Assembly: GCF_000189635.1 (NCBI RefSeq) | Contig: NW_002476554.1 | Coordinates: 587,493 to 651,492 of the forward strand | Direction: 5' to 3' | DNA: 64,000 bases | From: Tetrahymena thermophila SB210 | Lineage: Eukaryota; Ciliophora; Oligohymenophorea; Hymenostomatida; Tetrahymenidae | Part shown: positions 12,041 to 23,300 of the stretch, piece by piece | How positions within the stretch are numbered: position 1 is the stretch's first letter | Layout of the letters: every line of letters begins with the position of its first letter | Position numbers and translations under genes: made by a program | Notes under the pieces: model-generated | Seen by the model: the letters and a program-made list of their open reading frames with translations, nothing else | Told to the model about the DNA's origin: nothing | The model's database searches: none

Positions 12041-13349
12041 GATTTTAGTTTGTATTATACTTAAATTTAACTAACTAACTAACTAATATTTTTGTTGGAA
12101 TTTGATTTTCTTTTGTTTTTTAATTATTACTCAATTTAATTTTCTCTATTATTTACACCAATAAATAAATAAATTTTCATTTAATGGACTTTTTAATTTA
12201 ATTACTCAATATTGAAAATCAAACATTCTAAACCAACTTGTAAGTGGATGTAAATGAAATTTATAAATTTATAAATACCTTTTCCATTTTTATTTGATTT
12301 CAGTTAAATAAATTTATTTAAAAATAAGCAGTTTTTTAACTTATGTATATTGAAAACACATGTAATTACATTTATAATAAAAGAAATAGATATTTTTAAA
12401 GTATGATTAAATTGTTTCAAACATAAAATTTTTACTTACAGACAATTAGGTATAAATAATTGTAAAAAAAGTATATTCCGAACAGAATAATAAAATTTCT
12501 AATAAGAATTTAATTAAAAATCTTCTATTAATTTTTTTAATTCAGTATCTGATATATTCATTAAATAATTTACAAAATTTACCTTTGCAATAAAAGCCTT
12601 TAAAATAGTATTTATTGGATTTTATTTGAATACTTTTGTGAAAATTAATCAATTTTGGTAAAAACAATTAAATTTTTTAATTAAATAGTGTCAATAAAGC
12701 TAATATATTGGTAATTATCAAAAGAATATTTTATCAAAGTAATACTTAATTCATCTTATTACATTTTTAAAATAAATAGCAGCACCCGAATATTCCTTAA
12801 TTAATACTAATCAAGAAGTTCTTTCTTACTAAATTTTCTTTAAATCTATAGAAATTCAGATTTATTTTCTAATTTTAGTAAAATAAAAATTTAATTTTAA
12901 TTTGAAATAGTAATAAATAAGTACATGCTTGAATCTATTTTAAAAAAATAATTTATTTCGATTGAAATTTAGAATTTTTTAAAAAGCGAGCATTAAAATA
13001 AATATAAAGATGAAAGATATTGACAAAAATTTTTTCTATTTTGATTAATTCCTGTCCGTATAGTTAGGGCAATCATAAAAATTATAATATTGATAAGGAA
13101 TAATGAGTAAACTAAATCTAATGATGCAATACTAAGATTTACAAAAAAAATTCTTATTAAAGAAATAATTATCATTTTTATTATTACAATTTATTAGCTG
13201 TAAGCTAAAAGCTGAGATCTATTTACTCCTTTATCAAAAATTTTTTAATAATCAATAAAATTTCTAATGTATTTACAATTGATGTTTAAAAGAAATATTA
13301 TTTCTGCGTAAATCTATAGAAGAATCATCTATTATTCATAAAAGTCTTT
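12041..13349. other. Intergenic, upstream of membrane protein copy 1
   Basis: AT-rich sequence between the ATG at 12040 and the tail of the truncated relative. A minus-strand frame of 60 codons (13175-12993, beginning MIIISLIRIFF) is hydrophobic and partly kept in the second unit at 18855-18643, but its end differs between copies and nothing else supports it. I see no convincing gene. Confidence 0.5.
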
Positions 13350-14535
13350 TTATTAAATTTATTTTTCTTCTTTTTATTTGGTTGTCTTGCTTACAATGAA
13401 GCCATTAACTTAATCGTTTTGAAATTCCTCACCTTCGCTTGCATTTTCTTAACCTTCAGATTCGATTACTTCTCTTTAGCTGGCAGTAGCATTTTTTTCA
13501 GAGATGCTAATATGAAATACCTTCAAATCTGGACTGCTATTGTTATTTGTTTCAATCATACTAATCTGATCGGAAAGCTTTATTGCATAATTTTACTATG
13601 TTATTGTATTATTTTCTTAGATTATCGATTGGTTTTATATTTCTTATATTGAAATTAACTTTTTCCTTTTGTGTGTATTATCTTGTTAAATTTATAACTT
13701 TACTTTTGATGAAGTAATTAATTTATTGGGGAGGATTAATTTTATTGAGAAGAAGTTAGTTAGTATTTGTTGGATCTAATTATTTTTTAGTTAAGTGTGA
13801 TTATATTGTGATTTAAAAAATTTATTATTTTTTTATTATTAATTAAAAAAGCTGTTTGCATTTTGATAGGATACCACTTTGAAGTTGAAGTAATAAATTA
13901 TCTGATTTCCTAGCTGATTATAAGCTTTAAGAATATTAATGTTTTTGTAAAAGAAATTGTTGATTGTTAGTTAAGGTTTTATTAATTTATATTCAAACTA
14001 CTTCTCTTTGAAGGTAATCCAAATAATTCTAATAACTTAAGATCAATCAATTAGTTAATACATTATCATACTATAGAATAAATTTTAATGTTCTTTATTT
14101 GCTATATTTTGATAAGCATTCAAAGCCTATTGTGCCTTTTAAAACTCAGTACTTTTATCTTAATATTAGGTATCAATATTAATCTGCAGATCTTTTTCAT
14201 TCTCTGTAAAGCCATAATTAGATGTTATTGTTGGCTTATGAATTATTTGAAAAGATTAAGTTAATCTTTATCCAATAATACCTATTTTAGTTTATCTACT
14301 TCTAAAAGCTATTTGGTTGCATTAATTGCATCTAGATAATATTAAAGTGTATCAATATTAAAATCGAAAACTTTTTTTTTCTTTTAATTTCCTAAATTGC
14401 CAAATAAGTAATTTAACACCTAAGCTCATATGGCTAGCCAATTTTAGCATTAGTTTTTTGAAAATAGACTCTTTTACTTTTTACTCTTTTTCTTCAATTT
14501 TTTATTATTATTTGTTTACTTTTTGATGATCCCTA
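13350..14535 (-). pseudogene. 5'-truncated relative of the membrane protein genes (copy 1)
   Basis: Minus-strand frames reproduce only the cytosolic tail of the neighbouring membrane protein. In order they are SIFKKLMLKLASHMSLG, NIDTLQYYLDAINATKQL, LLEVDKLKQVLLDKDQLNLF and YQDKSTEFQKAQQALNAYQN, followed by an acidic tail containing VIESEGQENASEGEEFQ. The matching parts of the intact gene include VFKRLMQKATSSMTL and LMEVDKLKNILLNPDQLKLF. The two membrane helices and the ectodomain are absent, and the pieces do not stay in one frame, with at least two frame changes near 14,420 and 14,250. I read it as the remains of an older, more diverged family member whose front was lost when the intact gene's flank was joined to it. 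A similar remnant is found in the second unit. Confidence 0.65.
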
Positions 14536-14938
14536 GAAATGAAAGCTACAAATCCTGCTATTTCTGTTTTTTTTTATTCTTTGTATTAATTTTATTAGAT
14601 CTAACCTCGATAAATCGAACCTTTTTTGAATTTGCGCTTTGCGAGTTAACGAGGTTTTACGGTATTAAAAAAATATTTATTGATGCTTTAAAGAAAAATA
14701 ATTTTTAAAGCCAATCAATTTTTGTTTTTTTAAAAATTTAGAAATTTAAAAAAATTAGTTATATATATAAAAGTCAATTAATAATAGCAACTATTACTTT
14801 TTTAAAGTATTATTTTTATTTATTTTATTAATTTTAAAAAAATAAGTTTTTAATTCTATTATTAAACTAAAATTTAATTAATTATAAAACAATGAAATAA
14901 ATTTTGTTTAGTTTTTTTAACTTTATTATCCAAACAAA

Positions 14939-17731
14939 TCATTAATTTAATTAGCTTTAGCCCTTTGGGTTAGAATTCTCAAATTTATGAATTTGAATTT
15001 ATTTTAGCTCAGCTTCATTTCCTGCTATATCTGAATACATACTGTTCTCAGTATCTAATCGGGGACTTAGTATAAGGTTATCTTTTGCTATGGTAAGCAT
15101 CTGCTAGTTTTCGCTTTTTGGACTGAAAATATATTGATGCTCTTCTTTTGTGTTTGGAGCTGGTTAATTTTTTAATTTAGTATGGGATATATCTTAATTT
15201 TTTTCATTTTTATCTTCTTCAGAGTTCGAATTGGATACAGAAAAAGATTAGATCTATATTTTATCTTTCACATTTTTAAGTGCTGAAGCTGGGTCCAAAG
15301 ATTAAGAAACTTCAATATTTTATGGTAATAGTTAACTATTTTAAATTAAATAATCTCTTTAATTCTGGCTAGATCCAAATAATGAAAGTAGCTTTTAATC
15401 CAAAAGCTGTATTATTTTAATATCCAGAGCACTTAAATTTTCTTTATTTGCTATATTCTGATATGCTTAATAAGCTTACTGAGCCTTTTAAAGTTCTGTC
15501 CTGCTATCTTAATAATGATCATCTATTTCAAATTGTATGTCCTCTGCCTTTTTACAAAATCCATAGTTTGACCTAATTGTAGGCTTGGGGATGTATTCAA
15601 ATAATTTAAGTTAATCATGATTGAGGAGTATGTTCTTTAGCTTATCAACTTCCATCAGTTTTTTAATAACATAGAGAACATCTAAATGATAATAAAGCTA
15701 ATCTATACTATAATCAATAACCTTCTTTTTTTGTTAAATCTTTTAACCAAATGGCCACAGAAAGAACTTCAAATACTCTAATGTATTTAGAGTCATGCTG
15801 CTTGTAGCTTTTTACATTAATCTTTTAAAAACGCTTTCTTTTAACTTTTACTCTTTTTCTTCTAATTTTAATTACTGCTATTTCAATTTATAATGGTCTG
15901 AAGACAAATGAAAATTGTACTATTCTTAATGACTATTGCTTTTTACTGTTTAATTTTTGTATTGTATTAAGTAGGATAAAAATTATTTTTCATTTTCATC
16001 TTACTGTTGTGGATTTACTGAAATTTATTGCTTGTTTGATAGCATGCCTTCTAAACCTTTTTTTTCTTCACACGCATGCAACTAAATTTCAGGTTTAATA
16101 TTATTTCTATACGAGCTACTCTTTGTACCTAAATTTTAGTTTGTATTGCATTAGATTGCTTAATTGAGAGAAGATTACTAATGACTTTAATTTTTATTTC
16201 CATTAAATGAAATCGATTGGTTATTATTATTATTATTATTATTATTGCTATAAGATTGGTTAGGGTCGATTGAAATTGGCTTTATCAAATTACCTTTATT
16301 ATCAGATTAATTTATACAAGGCTGATCTTACTTAAAAAGCTAATTGATTTAATGTTTTTGATTTTGTGAATTGTTTTCAATTTTTTTTTTAAGTTAACTT
16401 TATTACATATTATCAAAAAAAACATCTTAACTAATTGGCGGGCTAATATTTTATTAAACACCAGTAGCCATTTCATTTTAAGCATTTAGATTATACATTT
16501 TTAATATTTTATCTTCTTCAAAGTTAACATTTTCATAGTTGAATGCTTCATTTATAATTTCTTTGTTTAGATCAAGCTGAGATAACCTTGAGCATATTAT
16601 AAAACCTATAGCGAGTAAGGACTAAGTAAACCCTCCTATTTGGGAAATTATGTCATTTAAATTTTAATACTTCCTAGTGTAAAGATTCTCTTTTTGTTTT
16701 TCAAAGCGTATGACTAATTAGAAAAAGAAATCTTAGAAAGAGCTTGGATAAACCTATTTTATTTGTAAAAATAAATAAATTCTTAGTTATTTTCATCTTT
16801 AAACAAGAAAAAAAAAATTGAGGTAAAAAATAAATAGCTATTTAATTCGGTAAAATTTAATAATTTAAATAAAAACCAATAAATAATCTTTTATGGTGAA
16901 ATTTCATTTTCTTACATTTTATTCGGTATAACTGAATGATGGAAAATTAACAGTCTCTATATCTGAAGTTATCCAACCATAGTCACTTTAAACATAGTTA
17001 TTTCTCATTTAGAAATAGACTTCTTTGGGCATTTATAAGCTAGTTGAGAAAAAAGTATCTCTAGAATAATGTTTAAAAGGATTTGTTTTTTGAGTAGGAT
17101 CAACAATTATATCAGAAAATTACATTGAGAAAAAAGAATAACCTAATTTATTCTATATATAATCGTCGGGTTTGCAGTTTTATGAGCACTTTTAAATATT
17201 AATGTAAATATATTAGAAATTCTCAGCATTGAAATCTCCTTCTATTGATAAATCGAAATCTAGAGGAAAACAATACATATTAGTATAGTCTATTTATTAA
17301 TAGTAATGTAGATTATCTTAATCTGGAAAATTATCTAAAGAGCATCTTGTAATTGGTACTTAAGTTGTTATATAATTTTCAGTAGGCTTACCAGTAGTAG
17401 GATCCACCTTAGTAGTTTTATGTATATTTGTGACGGTGATGTTATAAACTTGTTCATCGATAAATTAATTAAAATTAGAATCTTGCATACCAAATGCCAT
17501 TTAGAAAGTGTTTTAATTTATTGTAAATAACTTTGGGCTATCAACTTATCGCTCTTAGTAAATGACAACGGGATTGGTTCTTTAAACAACTGAGGATATA
17601 ATTAAAATAAGACGCAGCGCTACTATGGATACTATAGCTATAGTGAAAATTGATCCAAAACGAGTATAGTGAGCTGACTCTCTGTTAAATCTAAAAAGAA
17701 TTTAGCTGCCAAAAATATCTAGCGATTTCAT
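14939..17731 (-). CDS. Two-pass transmembrane protein, ciliate-specific (copy 2)
   Basis: Two exons (17731-16916, 272 codons; 16753-14939, 605 codons with TGA) give 876 residues. Layout is as in copy 1: a helix near residues 25-48, a Cys-bearing ectodomain, a second helix just after the splice site, and a long polar tail. Exon 1 has exactly the same length as in copy 1. Length changes in exon 2 are whole codons: an expanded AAT (Asn) run near 16,212-16,246 and a 6-base loss near 16,367. Substitutions often leave the protein unchanged. Keeping frame through repeated indels suggests both copies are under selection, though the duplication may simply be young. Function is unknown. Confidence 0.88.
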
Positions 17732-19059
17732 GATTTTAGTTTATATTATACTTAAATTTAACTAACTAACTAATATTTTTGTTGGAATTTGATTTTTTTT
17801 TTGTTTTTTAATTATTACTCAATTTAATTTTCTCTATTAATTATTTCCACCAATAAATAAATAAATTTTCATTTAATGGACTTTTTAATTTAATCACTCA
17901 ATATTGAAAATCGAAGATTCTAAACCAATTTGTAAGTGGATGTAAATGAAATTTATAAATTTATAAATACCTTTTCCATTTTTATTTGATTTCAGCTAAA
18001 TAAATTTGTTTAAAAATAAGTGGTTTTTTAACTTATGTATATTGAAAGCACATGTTATTACATTTATAATAAGAGAAATAGATATTTTTAAAGTATGATT
18101 AAATGGTTTCAAACATAAAATTTTTACTTACAGATAATTAAGTATAAATAATTCTAAAAAAAGAATATACTGAACAAAATATTAAAATTTCTACAAAGAA
18201 TATAATTAAAAATCTAACAATTTTTTTAATTCAGTATCTGATATATCCATAAATTATTTACAAAATTTACTATTGCAATAAAAGCCTTTAAAATAGTATT
18301 TGTTGGATTTTATTTGAATACTTTTGTGAAATTAATCAATTTTGGTAAAAACAATTAAAATTTTTAATTAAATAGTGTCAATAAAGCTAATATATTGGTA
18401 ATTATCAAAAGAATATTTTATCAAAGTAATACTTAATTCATCCTATTACATTTTTAAAATAAATAGCAGCATCCAAATATTCCTTAAATTATACTAACTA
18501 ATCAAGAAGTTCTTTCTTGCTAAATTTTCTTTAAATTTATACAAATTCAGATTTATTTTCTATTTTAGTAAAATAAAAATTTAATTTTAATTTGAAGGAG
18601 TAATAAATAAGTACATGCTAGAATCTATTTTAAAAAAATTATTTATTTCGATTGAAATTTAGAATTTTTTAAAAAGCGAGCATTAAAATAAATATAAAGA
18701 TGAAAGATATTGACAAAAAATATTTGTATATTGATTAGTAAAGTTAGGGCTATCATAAAAATTATAATATTGATAAGAAATGATGAGTAAACTAAATCTA
18801 ATGATTCAATGTTAAGATTTACAAAAAAAATTCTTATTAAAGAAATAATTATCATTTTTATTATTATAATTTATTAGCTGTAAGCTAAAAGCTAAAATCT
18901 ATTTACTCTTTTATAAAAACTTTTTTAATGATCAATAAAATTTCTAATGTATTTACAATTGATGTTTAAAAGAAATATTATTTCTGCGTTAATCTATAGA
19001 AGAACCATCCATTATTCATAAAAGTCTTTTTATTAACTTTATTTTTCTTCATTTTATTT
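17732..19059. other. Intergenic, upstream of membrane protein copy 2
   Basis: Duplicate of about 12,041-13,349. AT-rich, with no convincing gene. The hydrophobic minus-strand frame at 18855-18643 is the partner of that at 13175-12993 and diverges in its second half. Confidence 0.5.
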
Positions 19060-20080
19060 GGTTGTCTTACTTACAACGAAGTCATTAACTTAATCTTTTT
19101 GAAATTCCTCACCTTCGCTTGCATTTTCTTCACCTCCAGATTCGACTACTTCTCTTTAGCTGGCAGCAACATTTTTTTCAGATATGCTAATATGAGATAC
19201 CATACCTTCAAATCTGGACTGTTATTGTTGTTTTTTTCAATCATACTAATCTGATCAGAAACTTTATTGTTTAATTTTACTATGTTATTGATATTATTTT
19301 CTTAGATTATCGATTGGTTTTATATTTCTTATATCGAAATTAACTTTTTCCTTTTGCGTGTATTATCTTGTTAAATTTATAACTTTACTTTTGATGAAGT
19401 AATTAATTTATTGGGGAGGATTAATTTTATTGAGAAGTAGTTAGTTAGTGATTGTTGGATCAAATTATTTTTTTGTTAAGTGTGATTATGTTATGATTTA
19501 AAAAATTTATTATTTTTTTATTATTAATTAAAAAAACTGTTAGCATTTTAATGGGATACCATTTTGAAGTTGAAGCAATAAATTATTAGATTTCCTAGCT
19601 TATTATAACTATTCAAATTGAATTTAGCTTTAAGAATATTAATATTATTGTAAAAGCAATTATTGATTGTTAGTTAAGGTTTTATTAATTTATATTCAAA
19701 CTACTTATCTTTGAAGGTGATCCAAATAACTCTAATAACTTAGGATCAATCAATTAGTTAGTACATTATCATACTATCCAATAAATTTTAATGTTCTTTA
19801 TTTGTTATATTTTGATAAGTCTTTTAAAACTCAGTCCTTTTATCTTAATATAGGTATAAATATTAATCTGCAGATCATTTTCATTCTCTGTAAAGCCATA
19901 ATTAGATGTTATTGTTGGCTTAGGAAGTTATTTGAAAAGATTAAGTTAATCTTTATCCAATAATATCTATTTTAGTTTATCTACTTCTAAAAGCTATTTG
20001 ACAACATTAATTGCATCTAGATGATATTAAAGTGTATCAATATTAAAATCGAAAAAATTTTTTTTTCTAGCCAATTTTAG
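19060..20080 (-). pseudogene. 5'-truncated relative of the membrane protein genes (copy 2)
   Basis: Second copy of the remnant at 13350-14535, sharing the acidic tail (19,060-19,250) and the LLEVDKLK-like segment (about 19,960-20,030). It is more eroded: a segment around 19,820 that encodes part of the KAQQALNAYQN region in copy 1 is shortened, and the 5' part is deleted to a few bases. No start codon or membrane helix remains. Confidence 0.6.
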
Positions 20081-20362
20081 CAATAAAAATACATGTAATA
20101 TGTTAAAAATTTATTTTATTCTAGTGAATTAGCATTCTAGTTATCCTTTATATCCAATCTCTTATTCCACTATATTTTTAAATACACATGTTAAATAGTA
20201 GTATTAAGATTTAATAATGAATTTTATCCTAACATTTTTTTGATTTCTATTAATAAATGTAAATTTATAAATTCAAGTAATTTATTTGTTTTATTTATTC
20301 ACTTATAATTAATTAAATTTCCATAGATTGCTATTCAATATTGTTGAAAAAAGAAATAATAA

Positions 20363-23300
20363 ATGATATAATAGATTTAATATTACGAAAAATTAGAAGA
20401 AGTAATTATTTATATTTTAATGAAAATACTTTAAATTTATATTTACTAATATTAAAAGTTTTTAAGCTCTTCATTTTAATCTCACTAGGTTCTTCATATT
20501 AATCTAAGGTATATTTAATTTATAAATATTATTATTCTTATTATTAATGTTTTCTTTATTTTTAACTTTCAATTTATTTAAAATATTAATTTACAAATAA
20601 AAATTATCACCACTTTTCTATTTTTATTAACAAAAATGAATTTAAATCAAAATAAATTTTTTAATTTGTTTATTTGCTATTTATTTAATTTATTTATCTT
20701 TTTTTGTTATACTTGTGCTTTTTCTTCTTTTTCTATAAAATGATTAAAAAATATGAAATAAAAAGAAATGAATAAATAAATAATAAAAGCGAATGTTTAA
20801 AATAAAAAAATGAGTTAAATTAAGAAATAATTTTTATATTTTTTCTTCTAAATTCAAAAAGTGACAATTAAATTAGCAATTAATTTGCATCAGACTTAGG
20901 TTCTGCTTTATCAAGTTGCACTAATCTCACAAATTTGACTCTTAATCTTATGTAAAAAACTGTTTATTTGTTTTGGATTGTGATATTTTTACTTATAAAA
21001 ATGAATTTAAAATAATTTAATTCTTTTAATTTGTTTATTAGCTTTTTATTTAATTAATTTTTCTTTTTCCTTTTTTTTGTATATTATCTATTTTTTCTAC
21101 TATCATTCTTAATTTAACTCATTTTTTTTTTTTCAAGATTTGATTTTAATATTATTAATTCATTTCTTATTTTTTCTTAATTTTTTCCTTCTTACAATAA
21201 AATATTTTACTTCAATATTTAAAAAGTCACAACTAAGCCTTAGATAAAAATAGTTTTTAGTTATAAAAATGAATTTAAAATAATATAAATCTTTTAGTTT
21301 TTTATTAGCTTTTTATTTGATTTAATTTTCTTTTTCCTTTTTATTGTATTTATCTATTTTTTCTATTATCTTTTCTAATTTAACTCATTTTTTTATTTTT
21401 AACATTCTTTTTTATTATTTATTTCATATTCTTTAATCATTTTTTCCTTCGAAATAACTAATTATATCTTTTTTCTTCAATATTTAAAAAGTAACAATTA
21501 AATTGGTGATTAAGGTACATCAGACTTAGGTTCTGCCTTAGCAAATTGCACTAATCTCTCAAATTTGACACTTAATCTTAGGTAAAAACTGTTTATTTAT
21601 TTTAAATTGGGAAAAATGAATTTAAGACAATATAACTTTTAATTTGTTTAATTTAATTTCTTTTTCTTTTAATTGTATTTGTGTTTTTTTTATACTATTA
21701 TCTTTCTTAATTTAACTAATTTATTTATTTATTTTCTACATTTGCTTTTTTTATTCGTTTCTTATTATTTAAAATTTTTTAATTTTAAATAACTATTTAA
21801 TTTTTTATTTTTTCTTAAATATTTAAAAAGGTACAATTAAATTGGTGATTTAGGTTCTTCAAAATTAGGTACAGCTTTAGCAAATTGCACTAACCTCTCA
21901 AATCTATAGCTTCATCTTAGGTAAAATCTATTTATTTGTTTCGGATTGTGATATTTTTAGTTAAAAAAATGAAAATAAAATTATATAACTCATTTAATTT
22001 GTTTATTTACCTTTTATTTGATTTATTTTTCTTTTTATTTTTTATTTTTAATTGGTTTTTTTTATAATCTTTTTAATTTAACTAATTTTTTTATTTTCAA
22101 CATTTGATTTATTTATTTATTTTTCTCAAATATTTAAAAAGCTACAATTAAATTAGTGTAACAGGTGCATCAGAATTAGGTTCTGCTTTAGCAAATTGCA
22201 CTAATCTCTCAAATTTGATGCTTGATCTTGGGTAAAAACAGTTTATTTGTTTTGTATTGTGATATTTTTAGTTATAAATTTGAATTTAAAATAAAAAAGC
22301 TCTTTTTATTTGTTTATATTTTTATTTGATTTATTTTTCTTTTTTATTTGTGCTTTTTTTTTTTCTATTATCTTTCTTAATTTAGCTCATTTTTTTATTT
22401 TTAACATTTGAAATTAATTCATTTTTTAATATTTCATATTTTATAAATCGTTTTTTCCTTCTAAATAACTAATTAATTATTTATTTTTCTATCTTTAAAA
22501 AGTCACAATGAAATTAGTGCAACAGGTGCATCAAGCTTAGGTTACGCTTTAGCAAATTGTACTAACCTCTCAAATCTGGCAATTAATCTTAGGTAAAAAC
22601 AGTTTATTTGTTTTAGATTATAATATTTTTTAGTTGTTAAATGAGTTTAAAACAATATAAATCTTTTAATTACTTTATTAGCTTTTTATTTGATTTATTT
22701 TTTTCTTTTTTTTTATATTTATCGTTGTTTTTATTTTCTATTATCTAATTTTTCTTAATTTAACTAATTTTATTATTTTTAACATTTATTATTATTATTT
22801 ATTTCTTATTATTTCAAATATTTTCATCAATTTTTACTACTAAATAGCTAATAAATTAATTATTTATTTTTTCTTCATTATTTAAAAAGTAAGAATTAAA
22901 TTGGTGATTAAGGTACGTCAGACTTAGGTTCTGCTTTAGCAAATTGCACTAATCTCTAAAATCTGACGCTTTATCTTAGGTAAAAAGTTTGCTTGTTTCG
23001 GATTGAAATATTTTTAATTATAAAAATGAAATATCAAACAAAACAACCCTTTTAATTTGTTTTTTTACTTTTTATTTAATTTCTTTTTCTTTTTTATCTT
23101 ACTTGTGTTTTTTTTCTATTTTTTTTCAATTTTACTCATTTTTTTATTTCCAAAATTTGCTTTTATTATTTATTAATTTATTTCTTATACCTTCATATTT
23201 TATAAATCTTTTTTTCCTTCTAATTAACTATTTTATGATATATTTTTTCTTGAATCCTTAAAAAGTCACAATTAAATTAGAGCAATAGGCGTATCAGGCT

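Larger units (their letters stand above)
9060..14390. repeat. First unit of a 5.3-kb tandem duplication carrying membrane protein genes
   Basis: This stretch is repeated at about 14,730-20,080 at high identity, over coding and noncoding parts alike. Each unit holds one intact membrane protein gene and a 5'-truncated related gene upstream of it on the minus strand. Differences are mainly single bases, a longer TTA-triplet run in the second unit (near 16,212-16,246) and a deletion at the far end of the second unit. Confidence 0.9.
14730..20080. repeat. Second unit of the 5.3-kb tandem duplication
   Basis: Counterpart of about 9,060-14,390. Its left edge is marked by the phrase atatataaaagtcaattaat, shared with about 9,086. 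Its right edge, near 20,080, has lost part of the truncated gene and then runs into unrelated AT-rich DNA. Confidence 0.9.

Noticed and set aside
12993-13175. Minus-strand ORF MIIISLIRIFF and its partner at 18643-18855
   Set aside because: Part is kept between copies, but the second half changes and the DNA is simply AT-rich; TGA is the only stop, so such frames are expected by chance.
13419-13652. Plus-strand 77-codon hydrophobic ORF
   Set aside because: Opposite the acidic tail of the truncated membrane protein relative, which better fits coding composition and is kept in the second unit.
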